DNA of 64,000 bases from JAVKFY01 sp040223615 (GTDB taxonomy: Bacteria; Pseudomonadota; Alphaproteobacteria; GCA-2731375), in NCBI GenBank assembly GCA_040223615.1, contig JAVKFY010000036.1:1-64000 (forward strand), read 5' to 3'. How positions within the stretch are numbered: the stretch's first letter is position 1; each line of letters starts with the position of its first letter. The position numbers and the translations under genes were made by a program. This document shows positions 56,680 to 64,000 of this stretch, in pieces. The notes under the pieces were generated by a model that saw nothing but the letters and a program-made list of their open reading frames with translations, did no database searches and was not told where the DNA came from.

Positions 56680-57147
56680 ATGCAGGGGCTGCTGGCCGGA
56701 CTGGAAGCGACGCCGCTGGCGGCGGTGCTGCGCGGATCAGTCTGGCTCTACCCGCTGGTGAACGCGGCGCATATCGCCGGCATCGCCCTGCTGTTCGGCG
56801 CGATCACGGCCCTCGACCTGCGGCTGATCGGGCTCTGGCCGCGCCAGTCGGCGGCGGTGCTGTCCAGGGTTCTGACGCCGGTGGCGGTCGCCGGATTCGC
56901 GCTGGCGGCGTCGATGGGCGCGCTGCTCTTCATCTGCAAGGCATCGGAGTACGCCGCCGCCTCATTGTTCCAGGCGAAAATGGCCGTCGTTGCCTTCGGC
57001 GTCGTCAACGCGGCCTTGGCGTGGCGCTGGATGCGGCACTCGGGCGCCGGCCAGGCGATCCCACGTCGGGTGCGCGCCGCAGCCGCCGCGTCGCTAGCGA
57101 CGTGGCTATCCGCGATCCTGCTCGGCCGCCTGGTCGGCTACTTCTGA
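56680..57147 (+). CDS. Four-span membrane protein, DUF6644-like
   Basis: This 155-residue inner-membrane protein has four hydrophobic segments: around VNAAHIAGIALLFGAITALD, then VAVAGFALAASMGALLFIC, MAVVAFGVVNAALAWRW and the C-terminal AAASLATWLSAILLGRLVG. A conserved-looking His lies in the first span. It resembles DUF6644, commonly found beside DUF6152 genes. It ends seven bases before the convergent clpA stop. Confidence 0.75.
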   Translation: MQGLLAGLEATPLAAVLRGSVWLYPLVNAAHIAGIALLFGAITALDLRLIGLWPRQSAAVLSRVLTPVAVAGFALAASMGALLFICKASEYAAASLFQAKMAVVAFGVVNAALAWRWMRHSGAGQAIPRRVRAAAAASLATWLSAILLGRLVGYF

Positions 57148-57154
57148 GCCGGCG

Positions 57155-59497
57155 TTACTCCACTGGCACCGGTTCGCGCTTCTTGCGGGCGCGCCCAGGC
57201 GGTTTGCGTTTACCCTTGGCGGCGGCCTTGAGCGCCTTGGCGCGGACGTCGAAGATCAGCTTCTCCTCGTCGGCGTCGATCAGCACCTTGCCGCCCTTCT
57301 CCAGCTTGCCGAACAGTACCTCGTCGGCCAGCGGCTCCTTCACATGGCGCTGGATCACCCGGCTCAGCGGCCGGGCGCCGTACATGCGGTCGTAGCCGCG
57401 CTCGGCCAGCCAGGCGCGCGCCGCGTTCGACAGTTCGAAGGTCACGCCACGCTCGGACAACTGGTTCTCCAGCTCCGCGATGAACTTGTCGACCACCCTG
57501 TAGACGATCTCCGGGCCGAGATAGTCGAACGGCACGATCGCATCCAGCCGGTTGCGGAACTCCGGCGTGAACATGCGCTTGATCGCTTCCGCGTCCTCGC
57601 CCTCGCGCAGGTCGCGGCCGAAGCCGATGGCCTGCTTGGCCATGTCCTGGGCGCCGGCGTTGGTGGTCATGATCAGCACGACGTTGCGGAAGTCGACCTT
57701 CTTGCCGTTGTGGTCGGTGAGCTTGCCGTGATCCATGATCTGCAGCAGCACGTTGAACAGGTCGGGATGCGCCTTCTCGATCTCGTCCAGCAGCACCACG
57801 CAGTGCGGATGCTGGTCGACCGCGTCGGTCAGCATGCCGCCCTGGTCGAAGCCGACATAGCCCGGCGGCGCGCCGATCAGCCGGCTGACGGAGTGCCGCT
57901 CCATGTATTCCGACATGTCGAAGCGGACCAATTCCATGCCCATGATGCGCGAGAGCTGGCGCGCGACCTCGGTCTTGCCGACGCCGGTCGGGCCGGAGAA
58001 CAGGAAGTTGCCGATCGGCTTTTCCGGCTCGCGCAGGCCGGCGCGGGCCAGCTTGATCGCCGAGCTCAACACCTTGATCGCGGTCTGCTGACCGTAAACC
58101 ACCTTGTTCAGGTCTTCGGCCAGGTCGCGCATGTTGGCCTGGTCGACCTTGGAGACGGTCTTCGGCGGGATGCGCGCGATCTTCGCCACCACGCTCTCCA
58201 CGTCGCGCACGCCGATGGTCTTCTTGCGCCGGTTCTCCGGCACCAGCATCTGTGCCGCGCCGACCTCGTCGATCACGTCGATCGCCTTGTCGGGCAGCTT
58301 GCGGTCGTGGATATAGCGCGCCGACAGCTCCACCGCGGTCTTGATCGCCTCGCTGGTGTAGCGGATGTGGTGGTAGTCCTCGAAATACGGCTTCAGGCCA
58401 TTGAGGATCTTGATCGCATCCGGCACCGAGGGCTCGTTGACGTCAATCTTCTGGAACCGGCGCAGCAGGGCGCGGTCCTTCTCGAAGTAGTTGCGGAATT
58501 CCTTGTAGGTGGTCGAGCCCATGCAGCGGATGGTGCCGCTGGCCAGCGCCGGCTTGAGCATGTTCGACGCATCCATGGCGCCGCCCGAGGTGGCGCCGGC
58601 ACCGATCACGGTGTGGATCTCGTCGATGAACAGGATCGCGCCCTCGGTGTTCTCCAGCTCCTGGATCACCGCCTTGAGACGTTCCTCGAAGTCGCCGCGA
58701 TAGCGCGTGCCGGCCAGGAGCGAGCCCATGTCGAGCGAGTAGATGGTGCAGTCGCGCAAGACCTCCGGGACCTCGTTGAGCACGATGCGCCGGGCCAGGC
58801 CCTCGGCGATGGCGGTCTTGCCGACGCCGGGATCGCCGACATAGAGCGGGTTGTTCTTCGAACGCCGGCACAGGATCTGGATGGTGCGCTCGATCTCCAG
58901 CGCGCGGCCGATCAGCGGGTCGACCCGGCCGGCCTTGGCCTTCTCGTTCAGGTCGATGCAGTACGCGCCCAGCGCCTCCGCGCCCTGTTTCGAATTGCGC
59001 GGCTCGCTCTCGACCTCCTCCTCGGCGCCACGCACCGGGCGGCTCTCGCCGGACCCCGGCGTCTTGGCAATGCCGTGGGAGATGTAGCTGACCGCGTCGA
59101 GCCGGGTCATGTCCTGCTCCTGCAGGAAGTAGACCGCGTGGCTCTCGCGCTCGGCGAAGATCGCCACCAGGACGTTGGCACCGGTGACGTTGTCGCGGCC
59201 CGACGACTGCACGTGATAGACGGCGCGCTGAATCACGCGCTGGAAGCCCGAGGTCGGCTTGGCGTCCTCGTCGGTCTCGATCACGAGGCTGTCGAGTTCG
59301 TCGTCGACATAGGTGGCGAGCTGGCGGCGCAGCATGTCGACGTCGACGTTGCACGCCTTCAGCACCGATACCGCGTCGGTGTCGTCGGTCAGGGCCAGCA
59401 GCAAATGCTCCAACGTTGCGTACTCGTGGTGACGCTCGTTGGCATAGCGCAGGGCGCGGTGCAGACTCTGTTCAAGCTCGGGAGCGAATGAAGGCAC
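57155..59497 (-). CDS. clpA: ATP-dependent Clp protease ATPase subunit ClpA
   Basis: This Hsp100 unfoldase feeds ClpP. The GTG at 59497 gives VPSFAPELEQSLHRALRYA, the normal ClpA N-terminus, and 780 residues; an upstream GTG at 59518 lies inside clpS. The N-domain is followed by two AAA+ modules: Walker A GDPGVGKTAIAEGLA and GPTGVGKTEVARQLS, Walker B ILFIDEIHTVIGAG and CVVLLDEIEKAHPD. The start overlaps the clpS stop by one base (TAGTG). A Lys/Arg-rich tail ends the protein. Confidence 0.97.
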   Translation of the reverse strand: MPSFAPELEQSLHRALRYANERHHEYATLEHLLLALTDDTDAVSVLKACNVDVDMLRRQLATYVDDELDSLVIETDEDAKPTSGFQRVIQRAVYHVQSSGRDNVTGANVLVAIFAERESHAVYFLQEQDMTRLDAVSYISHGIAKTPGSGESRPVRGAEEEVESEPRNSKQGAEALGAYCIDLNEKAKAGRVDPLIGRALEIERTIQILCRRSKNNPLYVGDPGVGKTAIAEGLARRIVLNEVPEVLRDCTIYSLDMGSLLAGTRYRGDFEERLKAVIQELENTEGAILFIDEIHTVIGAGATSGGAMDASNMLKPALASGTIRCMGSTTYKEFRNYFEKDRALLRRFQKIDVNEPSVPDAIKILNGLKPYFEDYHHIRYTSEAIKTAVELSARYIHDRKLPDKAIDVIDEVGAAQMLVPENRRKKTIGVRDVESVVAKIARIPPKTVSKVDQANMRDLAEDLNKVVYGQQTAIKVLSSAIKLARAGLREPEKPIGNFLFSGPTGVGKTEVARQLSRIMGMELVRFDMSEYMERHSVSRLIGAPPGYVGFDQGGMLTDAVDQHPHCVVLLDEIEKAHPDLFNVLLQIMDHGKLTDHNGKKVDFRNVVLIMTTNAGAQDMAKQAIGFGRDLREGEDAEAIKRMFTPEFRNRLDAIVPFDYLGPEIVYRVVDKFIAELENQLSERGVTFELSNAARAWLAERGYDRMYGARPLSRVIQRHVKEPLADEVLFGKLEKGGKVLIDADEEKLIFDVRAKALKAAAKGKRKPPGRARKKREPVPVE

Positions 59498-59829
59498 TAG
59501 TCTTTTTCCATCGTGCACTGCAAAGGATGTTGGTGCTTGCGGGCGAAGTCGATGACCTGGACCACCTTGGTCTCGGCCACGTCGTACTGATAGACGCCAC
59601 AGATGCCGACGCCGCGGCGGTGGACATGCAACATGACCTGCGTCGCCTCCTCCCGGTTCTTGTGGAAGAAGCGCTCGAGCACGTGGACCACGAACTCCAT
59701 CGGCGTGTAGTCGTCGTTTAGCAGCAGCACCTTGTACATCGACGGCTTCTTGGTCTGCGGTTTGCTCCGCGTGACCACGCCGGTGCCGGTGCCGATATCT
59801 GAATCCTGATTGCGGTCGTCGTCACTCAT
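59497..59829 (-). CDS. clpS: ClpA adaptor protein ClpS
   Basis: It delivers N-degron substrates to ClpAP. It is 110 residues with a disordered N-terminus. The core reads YKVLLLNDDYTPMEFVVHVL, where NDDYTPMEFV forms the N-end-residue pocket, followed by VMLHVHRRGVGICGVYQYDV and a helical C-terminus. It is translationally coupled to clpA, the standard proteobacterial arrangement. Confidence 0.97.
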   Translation of the reverse strand: MSDDDRNQDSDIGTGTGVVTRSKPQTKKPSMYKVLLLNDDYTPMEFVVHVLERFFHKNREEATQVMLHVHRRGVGICGVYQYDVAETKVVQVIDFARKHQHPLQCTMEKD

Positions 59830-59961
59830 GACCGTGCGGTGGTGTTTCCATATTGGTGTGCGCCCTGACCTTAATATCGGTCATCTCCCCCGCATTGCAA
59901 AGGGGCACGGCCCAAATCGGCACAGCTTTGCCGCAACTAGTGCGAACACAAACGTCAACGA

Positions 59962-59987
59962 GGCCCGGCGACTTGCGTCGCCGAGCC
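59962..59987 (-). terminator. Hairpin downstream of the phasin gene
   Basis: GGCTCGGCGAC-GCAA-GTCGCCGGGCC on the minus strand gives an 11-bp stem with one T-G wobble and a four-base loop. It lies 29 bases after the phasin stop. No long T-run follows, so termination is likely but not certain. Confidence 0.6.
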
Positions 59988-60016
59988 CCGTCGGGCACCG
60001 CAGAATACGCGCGGTG

Positions 60017-60523
60017 TTACGCAGCTTTGGTCTTGGTCGCGGTGTCGAAGGCAGCCGTCATCTGCTCATTGAGCGGCTCGACCGTGTCCTGCGCCAGCTT
60101 GGTGGCGATTTCACTGATCTTGGTGCCCTGGGCCATCGCCGAGTCGAGGCTCGACTTGGCGAAACCGGTCTGCAGGTCCATCAGCTCCTGCAGCGACTTC
60201 ACGGTCATCGCGGCGCGGGCCACGGCGGCACCCTCTTCCATCGACTGCTTGGAGAAAGCCATCAGCTCGGCCGACAGCATCTCGTAGCCCTTGGCGTAGG
60301 CGGTCCCGGACGCCATGAAGGCGGCCATGGTCTTCTGGCCGATCGCGGCCATCTCGTCATAATTCTTCATCATGTCCTGCATCCGATCCTGCGCCGTCTC
60401 GAAGGCCTTCTCGTAGCCATCGGCACCGGCTTTGACAAACTGTTCCATCGTGTCCTTACCTGCCGCGACGACGTTCTCGACTGCGGCTGTGGGCTGCTGC
60501 GCCCGCTTGGTCTTGGCGACCAT
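60017..60523 (-). CDS. Phasin family protein (PHA granule surface protein)
   Basis: This 168-residue, mostly helical, Ala/Met-rich protein starts at ATG 60523, preceded by GGAGG. The phasin region shows DTMEQFVKAGADGYEKAFET, AFMASGTAYAKGYEMLSAEL and KSLQELMDLQTGFAKSSLD. It should coat polyhydroxyalkanoate granules made by PhaC. An in-frame ATG at 60598 is rejected because the ribosome binding site lies at the inner start. PhaR-like sites occur upstream. Confidence 0.93.
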   Translation of the reverse strand: MVAKTKRAQQPTAAVENVVAAGKDTMEQFVKAGADGYEKAFETAQDRMQDMMKNYDEMAAIGQKTMAAFMASGTAYAKGYEMLSAELMAFSKQSMEEGAAVARAAMTVKSLQELMDLQTGFAKSSLDSAMAQGTKISEIATKLAQDTVEPLNEQMTAAFDTATKTKAA

Positions 60524-60592
60524 GTGTTCACCCTCCGAATTTCGCTGCGCCGCTATCAGGTCGCGGCGCCGAACCTGCTCTGTCGTCTTATG

Positions 60593-60663
60593 CTGCATCG
60601 CAACATGAACCGTATATTGCGCTGCGCTGCGGCGAAGTCAAGAAGGATTTTGCTGCAATGCAC
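60593..60663 (-). promoter_or_regulatory. Two PhaR-like sites upstream of the phasin gene
   Basis: CTGC-ATC-GCAA (60593-60603) and CTGC-AAT-GCAC (60653-60663) each match seven of eight fixed bases of the CTGC-N3/4-GCAG site described for the PHA regulator PhaR. They flank the likely promoter region 70-140 bases upstream of the phasin ATG. Confidence 0.4.
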
Positions 60664-60777
60664 AATTTCTTCGTCGATCAGCGCCGCGGCACCTCGCGGC
60701 AGGCAAGCGACATCGGCCCCGGCGGCAAGTTCCGGCGACAGCCATGCCACTTGCGCGGGCTTTCCGCGAAGCCTGGA

Positions 60778-61515
60778 CTAGCGATTGACGCCGTCGACGC
60801 CGACCTGGACCTGGAACACCGGTGGTCCGCCGCGGGAGGCACGATTGCCGGATGCCGCCTTGTCGAAAAGCGGCAGGTCGAGCGCGCGCGGCGGGTTGAC
60901 CGCACGGCGGCTGTGGTCGAACGGCGCCAGCGCCGCCAGGAACGGCAGCGCCTCAAACCCGGGGTGCGTGCGGTCCCAGGCGGCGAAGGCGAACTGGCCG
61001 TCGCGGCACCGGCTGGCGGTCAGGTAGAAGTCGTCGGAACGCAGGAAGCTGCCGACCGGCAGCGGCTCGGGCAGGTCGACGGCAAGGTCGCGACGCAGTT
61101 TCGCAGCCTCGCCCGGCGTCAGCGCGTGCCGCGCGGTGCGACCGAACCAGGCCGGAAACAGCCCCTCGTCGCCGTAGCTCAGGTCGATGCCGCCGGAGAA
61201 CACGTGGACCTCGACGGCCGGCGCCGGCCCCAGCACGACGTCGTAGGTACGCACCTGCTCCGACCAGATCGCGTTGTAGACAAAGCGCCAGCGCGTGCTC
61301 GCACCCGCGCCGCAGGTCCGGCGCACATCGCCGCCGCCGAGATAGTCGAACCAGCCAAAGGTGCGGCTGACCGGATTGCTCGCCGGCCCCGTGGTCTGGC
61401 AGCCAGCGAGCCAGGCGAGCAGCAAGACTGGCACCAGACGCCAAACCCGATATGCCGTGCCCCCGATCTGCTCCGGATGTGGCAGTATCCGGGCATTGCC
61501 AAGCAACGTTGTCAT
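60778..61515 (-). CDS. Lipoprotein of unknown function
   Basis: This 245-residue protein starts at ATG 61515. The hydrophobic segment LVPVLLLAWLAGCQTT carries a lipobox (LAGC), so it should be a lipoprotein. The mature part has aromatic, Gly-rich beta-like segments (FGWFDYLGGGDVRRTCGAG, VEVHVFSGGIDLSYGDEGLF) and three further Cys residues. I do not recognise the family. The signal peptide from this ATG is rather long (38 residues), but no better start is visible. Confidence 0.65.
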   Translation of the reverse strand: MTTLLGNARILPHPEQIGGTAYRVWRLVPVLLLAWLAGCQTTGPASNPVSRTFGWFDYLGGGDVRRTCGAGASTRWRFVYNAIWSEQVRTYDVVLGPAPAVEVHVFSGGIDLSYGDEGLFPAWFGRTARHALTPGEAAKLRRDLAVDLPEPLPVGSFLRSDDFYLTASRCRDGQFAFAAWDRTHPGFEALPFLAALAPFDHSRRAVNPPRALDLPLFDKAASGNRASRGGPPVFQVQVGVDGVNR

Positions 61516-61592
61516 TTCTTAACCTTGTTAGCGTGATTCTGTTTATGGAAACGACGCCTTAGCGGCTTGTGTTGTGCTGGAGGCTCAAACGC

Positions 61593-62867
61593 GTGCCGGA
61601 ACATCGTAGGTTTCGGGAGCTATTCACGGTGCCGGTGCGTGCGATCGCACTGGCGCTGGTCGGGCTGGTGCTGCTGAGCGCGCCGGCGGCGGCGAAGTAT
61701 GCGGCGATGGTGGTCGATGCCGAGACCGGCCGGGTCTACTTCGCGCGCAATGCCGACGCACGCAATCACCCGGCGTCACTCACCAAGATGATGACGCTTT
61801 ATATGGTGTTCGAGGCGCTGGAGTCGAAGCGCCTCACCATGAACCAACCGCTCACGGTGTCCAAGTACGCGGCTCGGCGCCCGCCCTCGCGGCTGCGGCT
61901 GCGGGCCGGACAGACCATCACCGTGCGCCAGGCGATCGAGGCGCTGGCGGTGAAGTCGGCGAACGACGTCGCCGCCGTGGTTGCCGAAGCGCTGGGTGGA
62001 TCCGAACGCTCCTTCGCCCGCCTGATGACCAAGCGGGCGCGTCAGCTCGGCATGAGCCGTACCACCTTTGGCAATGCTTCCGGACTGCCGCACCGGGCGC
62101 AGCGCTCGACCGCGCGCGACATGGTCACGCTGGCACTGGCGCTGCGCCGCGACTTTCCGCAGTACTACAGCTACTTCTCGCAGAAGGATTTTCGGTACAA
62201 GGGCCGCACCTACCGCACGCACAACAACCTGCTGGGCCGCTTCGCCGGCACCACCGGGATCAAGACCGGCTACACCAACGCCGCCGGGTTCAACCTGGTG
62301 GCGGCGGTCGAGCGCGGCGAGCACCGGCTGATCGGCGTGGTGTTCGGCGGGCGCACCGCACGCAGCCGCGACCGGCACATGCGCCGCATCCTGGGGCGGG
62401 TGTTCTATCAGCTCGACAAGGCGCCACACATCATCACCCCGGAACGGGTGCCGATTCCGGCGTTCCGCCCGGATGAGCCAACACGGGTGCGCGCGGCGGA
62501 GGAAGCGCGCGAGCGCGCGGCCCGCGAGGCTGGCGTGCCGGTGCCCGCACTCAAACCCCCCGCCGGCGGCACGATCGAAGCGCGCCGGCCGGTACGCGCC
62601 GGCGAAGCCGACCAGACCGGCTGGGCAGTACAGTTCGGCGCCTATTCGAACTACGGCAGGGCCAGCCAGATGGCGCAGCGCATCGCCGAGCGCGAACCCG
62701 CGCTGGCCGCGGAGGGCTTGGCGATCGAACCGCTGCAACGCGGCGGGCACCAGCTCTATCGCGCACGGATCAGCGGCCTGTCCGAATTCGCCGCGCGGCG
62801 CGCCTGCGCCCGGCTGGAGCGCAAGGCCCTGCCCTGCGTCCCGGTCGGCCCCGACGGCGGCGTCTGA
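61593..62867 (+). CDS. D-alanyl-D-alanine carboxypeptidase with C-terminal SPOR domain
   Basis: This is a penicillin-binding serine peptidase (S11, DacA/DacD-like) that trims pentapeptide stems. The GTG at 61593, preceded by GGAGG, gives 424 residues with a signal peptide ending near APAAA. The catalytic triad motifs are SLTK (SxxK, in NHPASLTKMM), SAN (in VKSANDVAAVV) and KTG (in GIKTGYTNAAGF). A Pro/Arg-rich linker leads to a SPOR domain (WAVQFGAYSNYGRASQMAQR, HQLYRARISGL), which usually targets denuded septal peptidoglycan. It was probably duplicated or fused for a division-site role. Confidence 0.93.
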   Translation: MPEHRRFRELFTVPVRAIALALVGLVLLSAPAAAKYAAMVVDAETGRVYFARNADARNHPASLTKMMTLYMVFEALESKRLTMNQPLTVSKYAARRPPSRLRLRAGQTITVRQAIEALAVKSANDVAAVVAEALGGSERSFARLMTKRARQLGMSRTTFGNASGLPHRAQRSTARDMVTLALALRRDFPQYYSYFSQKDFRYKGRTYRTHNNLLGRFAGTTGIKTGYTNAAGFNLVAAVERGEHRLIGVVFGGRTARSRDRHMRRILGRVFYQLDKAPHIITPERVPIPAFRPDEPTRVRAAEEARERAAREAGVPVPALKPPAGGTIEARRPVRAGEADQTGWAVQFGAYSNYGRASQMAQRIAEREPALAAEGLAIEPLQRGGHQLYRARISGLSEFAARRACARLERKALPCVPVGPDGGV

Positions 62868-63216
62868 ACGCCGCATGAATTGAGCAGCGCCTTCGGCGCC
62901 CGGTTGCGCTGGTGGCGGCAGTGGCGCGGCCTATCGCAACGCGACCTCGCCGGCGTGGCGCACAATTCGCAACGACATCTCAGCTTTCTTGAGTCCGGCC
63001 GCGCCCTGCCGCGGCGGAGCTGGCCATGCATTTCGTAGGAAACAACGTCGAGCTTCGCCGGTTCACCGAAATCGCCTCGACAACTTCGTCCCGGCCCCTG
63101 CGCCGACGGATGCGCCGCTGTGACCCTGGGCCGGCTGTCGCCCCGGTTCATTACGCGCGATGTAATTGCGACGCGCCGCCGCGCGGGCCAATGTGGGGCG
63201 CCTTCGGAGAACGCCA
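62868..63216 (+). other. Intergenic region with a decayed regulator
   Basis: This 349-base gap holds the XRE-type remnant described separately (62880-63038) and otherwise no supported gene. The ATG at 63217 of the dehydrogenase is at its end. I see no clear terminator for the carboxypeptidase gene. Confidence 0.6.
62880..63038 (+). pseudogene. Truncated XRE-family helix-turn-helix regulator (MmyB-type N-terminus)
   Basis: From a TTG at 62880, 52 codons read FGARLRWWRQWRGLSQRDLA, then AHNSQRHLSFLESGRALPRR, before a frame change and TAG at 63036. This is the HTH segment (GLSQxxLAxxAxxSxRHLSFxESGRxxP) of MmyB-like XRE regulators, which normally continue for another 200 residues with a ligand-binding domain. 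Downstream frames show no remnant of that domain. It is a fragment left by deletion. Confidence 0.65.
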
Positions 63217-64000
63217 ATGCCGACCGTCGCCTTTGCCGGAACCTTCGCCGCCAACCTGCTGCCGCGCGTGCGCGCGCGGGTCGGCACCGAGTTTTCCTTC
63301 ATTACCGGCAGCGAGGCCGAGATCGGGGCCAGGATGGCCGACGTCGACGTCCTGGTCTCGATGGCCTTCACGGCGGCGATGGCCAGGGCCGCGAGCAAGC
63401 TGAAGCTGGTGCAGGTGCCCGGTGCCGGGCTGGATCTGATCGAACGCGACGCGCTGCCGGCGCGCACGATGCTGGCGAACGCCTATGGCCACGAGACCGG
63501 CATCGCGGAGTATGTCTTCGGCGCGGTGCTGTCGCTGATGCGCGAGCTGCCGCGCCTGGACGACCGCTTGCGGCGCGGCGAGTGGCGCAGCCACTGGTCG
63601 GTCGGACGGCCGCCGCCGACGCCGTGGCCGGAACTCGCCGGCAAGAGCCTGGGCATCGTCGGCTTTGGCCGGATCGGCAAAGCAGTGGCGCGGCGCGCAC
63701 GGGCCTTCGACATGACCGTGCGCGGCATCCGCCGCAACCCGGCGCCCGACCCCGACCTGGCGTTCTGCGGCGGCCCGGATGCGCTCGACGAGGTGCTGCG
63801 CCAGGCCGATGGCTTGCTGATCTCGGCAGAGCTGGGGCCGCAGACCCGGGGCCTGATCGGCGCGCGCGAACTGGCGCTGCTGCCGCCCGGCGCTGTCCTC
63901 GTCAACGTCGCCCGCGCCGAGATCGTCGACCAGCAGGCCCTCTATGCCGCTCTGAAGGGCGGCCAGCTCGGCGGCGCCGCGCTCGACGTCTGGTACCGCT
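63217..64000 (+). CDS. D-2-hydroxyacid dehydrogenase (N-terminal part; runs off right edge)
   Basis: The frame is open from ATG 63217 to the window end, 261 codons. The NAD-binding motif GKSLGIVGFGRIGKAVARRA, HETGIAEYVFGAVLSLMREL before it, and LLPPGAVLVNVARAEIVDQQ after it are typical of the family. The catalytic Arg corresponds to VNVARAE; the Glu and His lie near or beyond the edge. Substrate unknown (glyoxylate/hydroxypyruvate or phosphoglycerate-like). Confidence 0.9.
   Translation, partial: MPTVAFAGTFAANLLPRVRARVGTEFSFITGSEAEIGARMADVDVLVSMAFTAAMARAASKLKLVQVPGAGLDLIERDALPARTMLANAYGHETGIAEYVFGAVLSLMRELPRLDDRLRRGEWRSHWSVGRPPPTPWPELAGKSLGIVGFGRIGKAVARRARAFDMTVRGIRRNPAPDPDLAFCGGPDALDEVLRQADGLLISAELGPQTRGLIGARELALLPPGAVLVNVARAEIVDQQALYAALKGGQLGGAALDVWYR

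Noticed and set aside
57344..59491. 715-codon plus-strand frame
   Set aside because: It is a high-GC shadow of clpA on the opposite strand with no family similarity.

Overview
The window is a GC-rich stretch of a bacterial chromosome with dense, often overlapping genes. It most likely comes from an alphaproteobacterium of the Rhodospirillales type. The evidence is the run aminotransferase-hom-glpX-recJ, the alphaproteobacterial-style neighbourhood uvrA/ssb ... gyrA-coaD-cyclophilin-queA-tgt, trmFO, clpS-clpA, and polyhydroxyalkanoate genes (phaC and a phasin). This assignment rests on gene content only. Many genes use GTG or TTG starts.

Layout. 1-7.3 kb (minus strand): a four-gene operon with a GAF-HlyD fusion, a PqqD-like/M50 metalloprotease/HlyD fusion, a third HlyD-type adaptor, and the start of a giant LEPR-XLL/DUF4347/tandem-repeat surface protein that runs off the left edge. 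It lies directly downstream of a tRNA-Glu gene and is the best candidate here for a poorly described system, probably for handling or exporting the giant protein. 7.7-14.7 kb: recJ, glpX, hom, an AlaC/DapL-like aminotransferase and an OmpA-type lipoprotein. 14.8-17.2 kb (plus): PHA synthase and a small membrane protein. 17.2-23.4 kb (minus): ugpBAEC glycerol-3-phosphate transporter with a periplasmic glycerophosphodiesterase, a hidden 73-residue SelW-like selenoprotein (in-frame TGA), and a polysaccharide deacetylase. 23.4-32.6 kb: aldo-keto reductase, SDR, hybrid histidine kinase, a large acidic-linker protein of unknown function, class V aminotransferase, coiled-coil OmpA protein and amidase.

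33-39.3 kb (minus): a 58-residue protein, tgt-queA (queuosine), cyclophilin, coaD and gyrA. gyrA is interrupted by an in-frame TAA. 39.6-43.1 kb (plus): two glycosyltransferases and a methyltransferase, apparently inserted between gyrA and ssb. 43.1-46.7 kb: divergent ssb and uvrA. 46.7-48.2 kb: REP-like repeats, a degraded acyl-CoA synthetase 3' fragment, and a lower-GC patch with two small genes. 48.2-57.1 kb: acyl-CoA synthetase, trmFO, TauE-like permease, AlkX/YcaQ-like glycosylase, agmatine deiminase, RidA, a FemAB/GNAT-like protein and a DUF6152/DUF6644-like pair. 57.2-64 kb: clpA-clpS, phasin, a lipoprotein, a D,D-carboxypeptidase with a SPOR domain, a decayed XRE regulator, and a D-2-hydroxyacid dehydrogenase cut by the right edge.

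Functional links: phosphate-linked glycerol-phosphate uptake (PHO-box-like site, ugp, phosphodiesterase), carbon storage (phaC, phasin with PhaR-like sites), tRNA wobble modification (tgt, queA, trmFO), protein turnover (ClpAP adaptor) and envelope remodelling (OmpA proteins, carboxypeptidase, glycosyltransferases).
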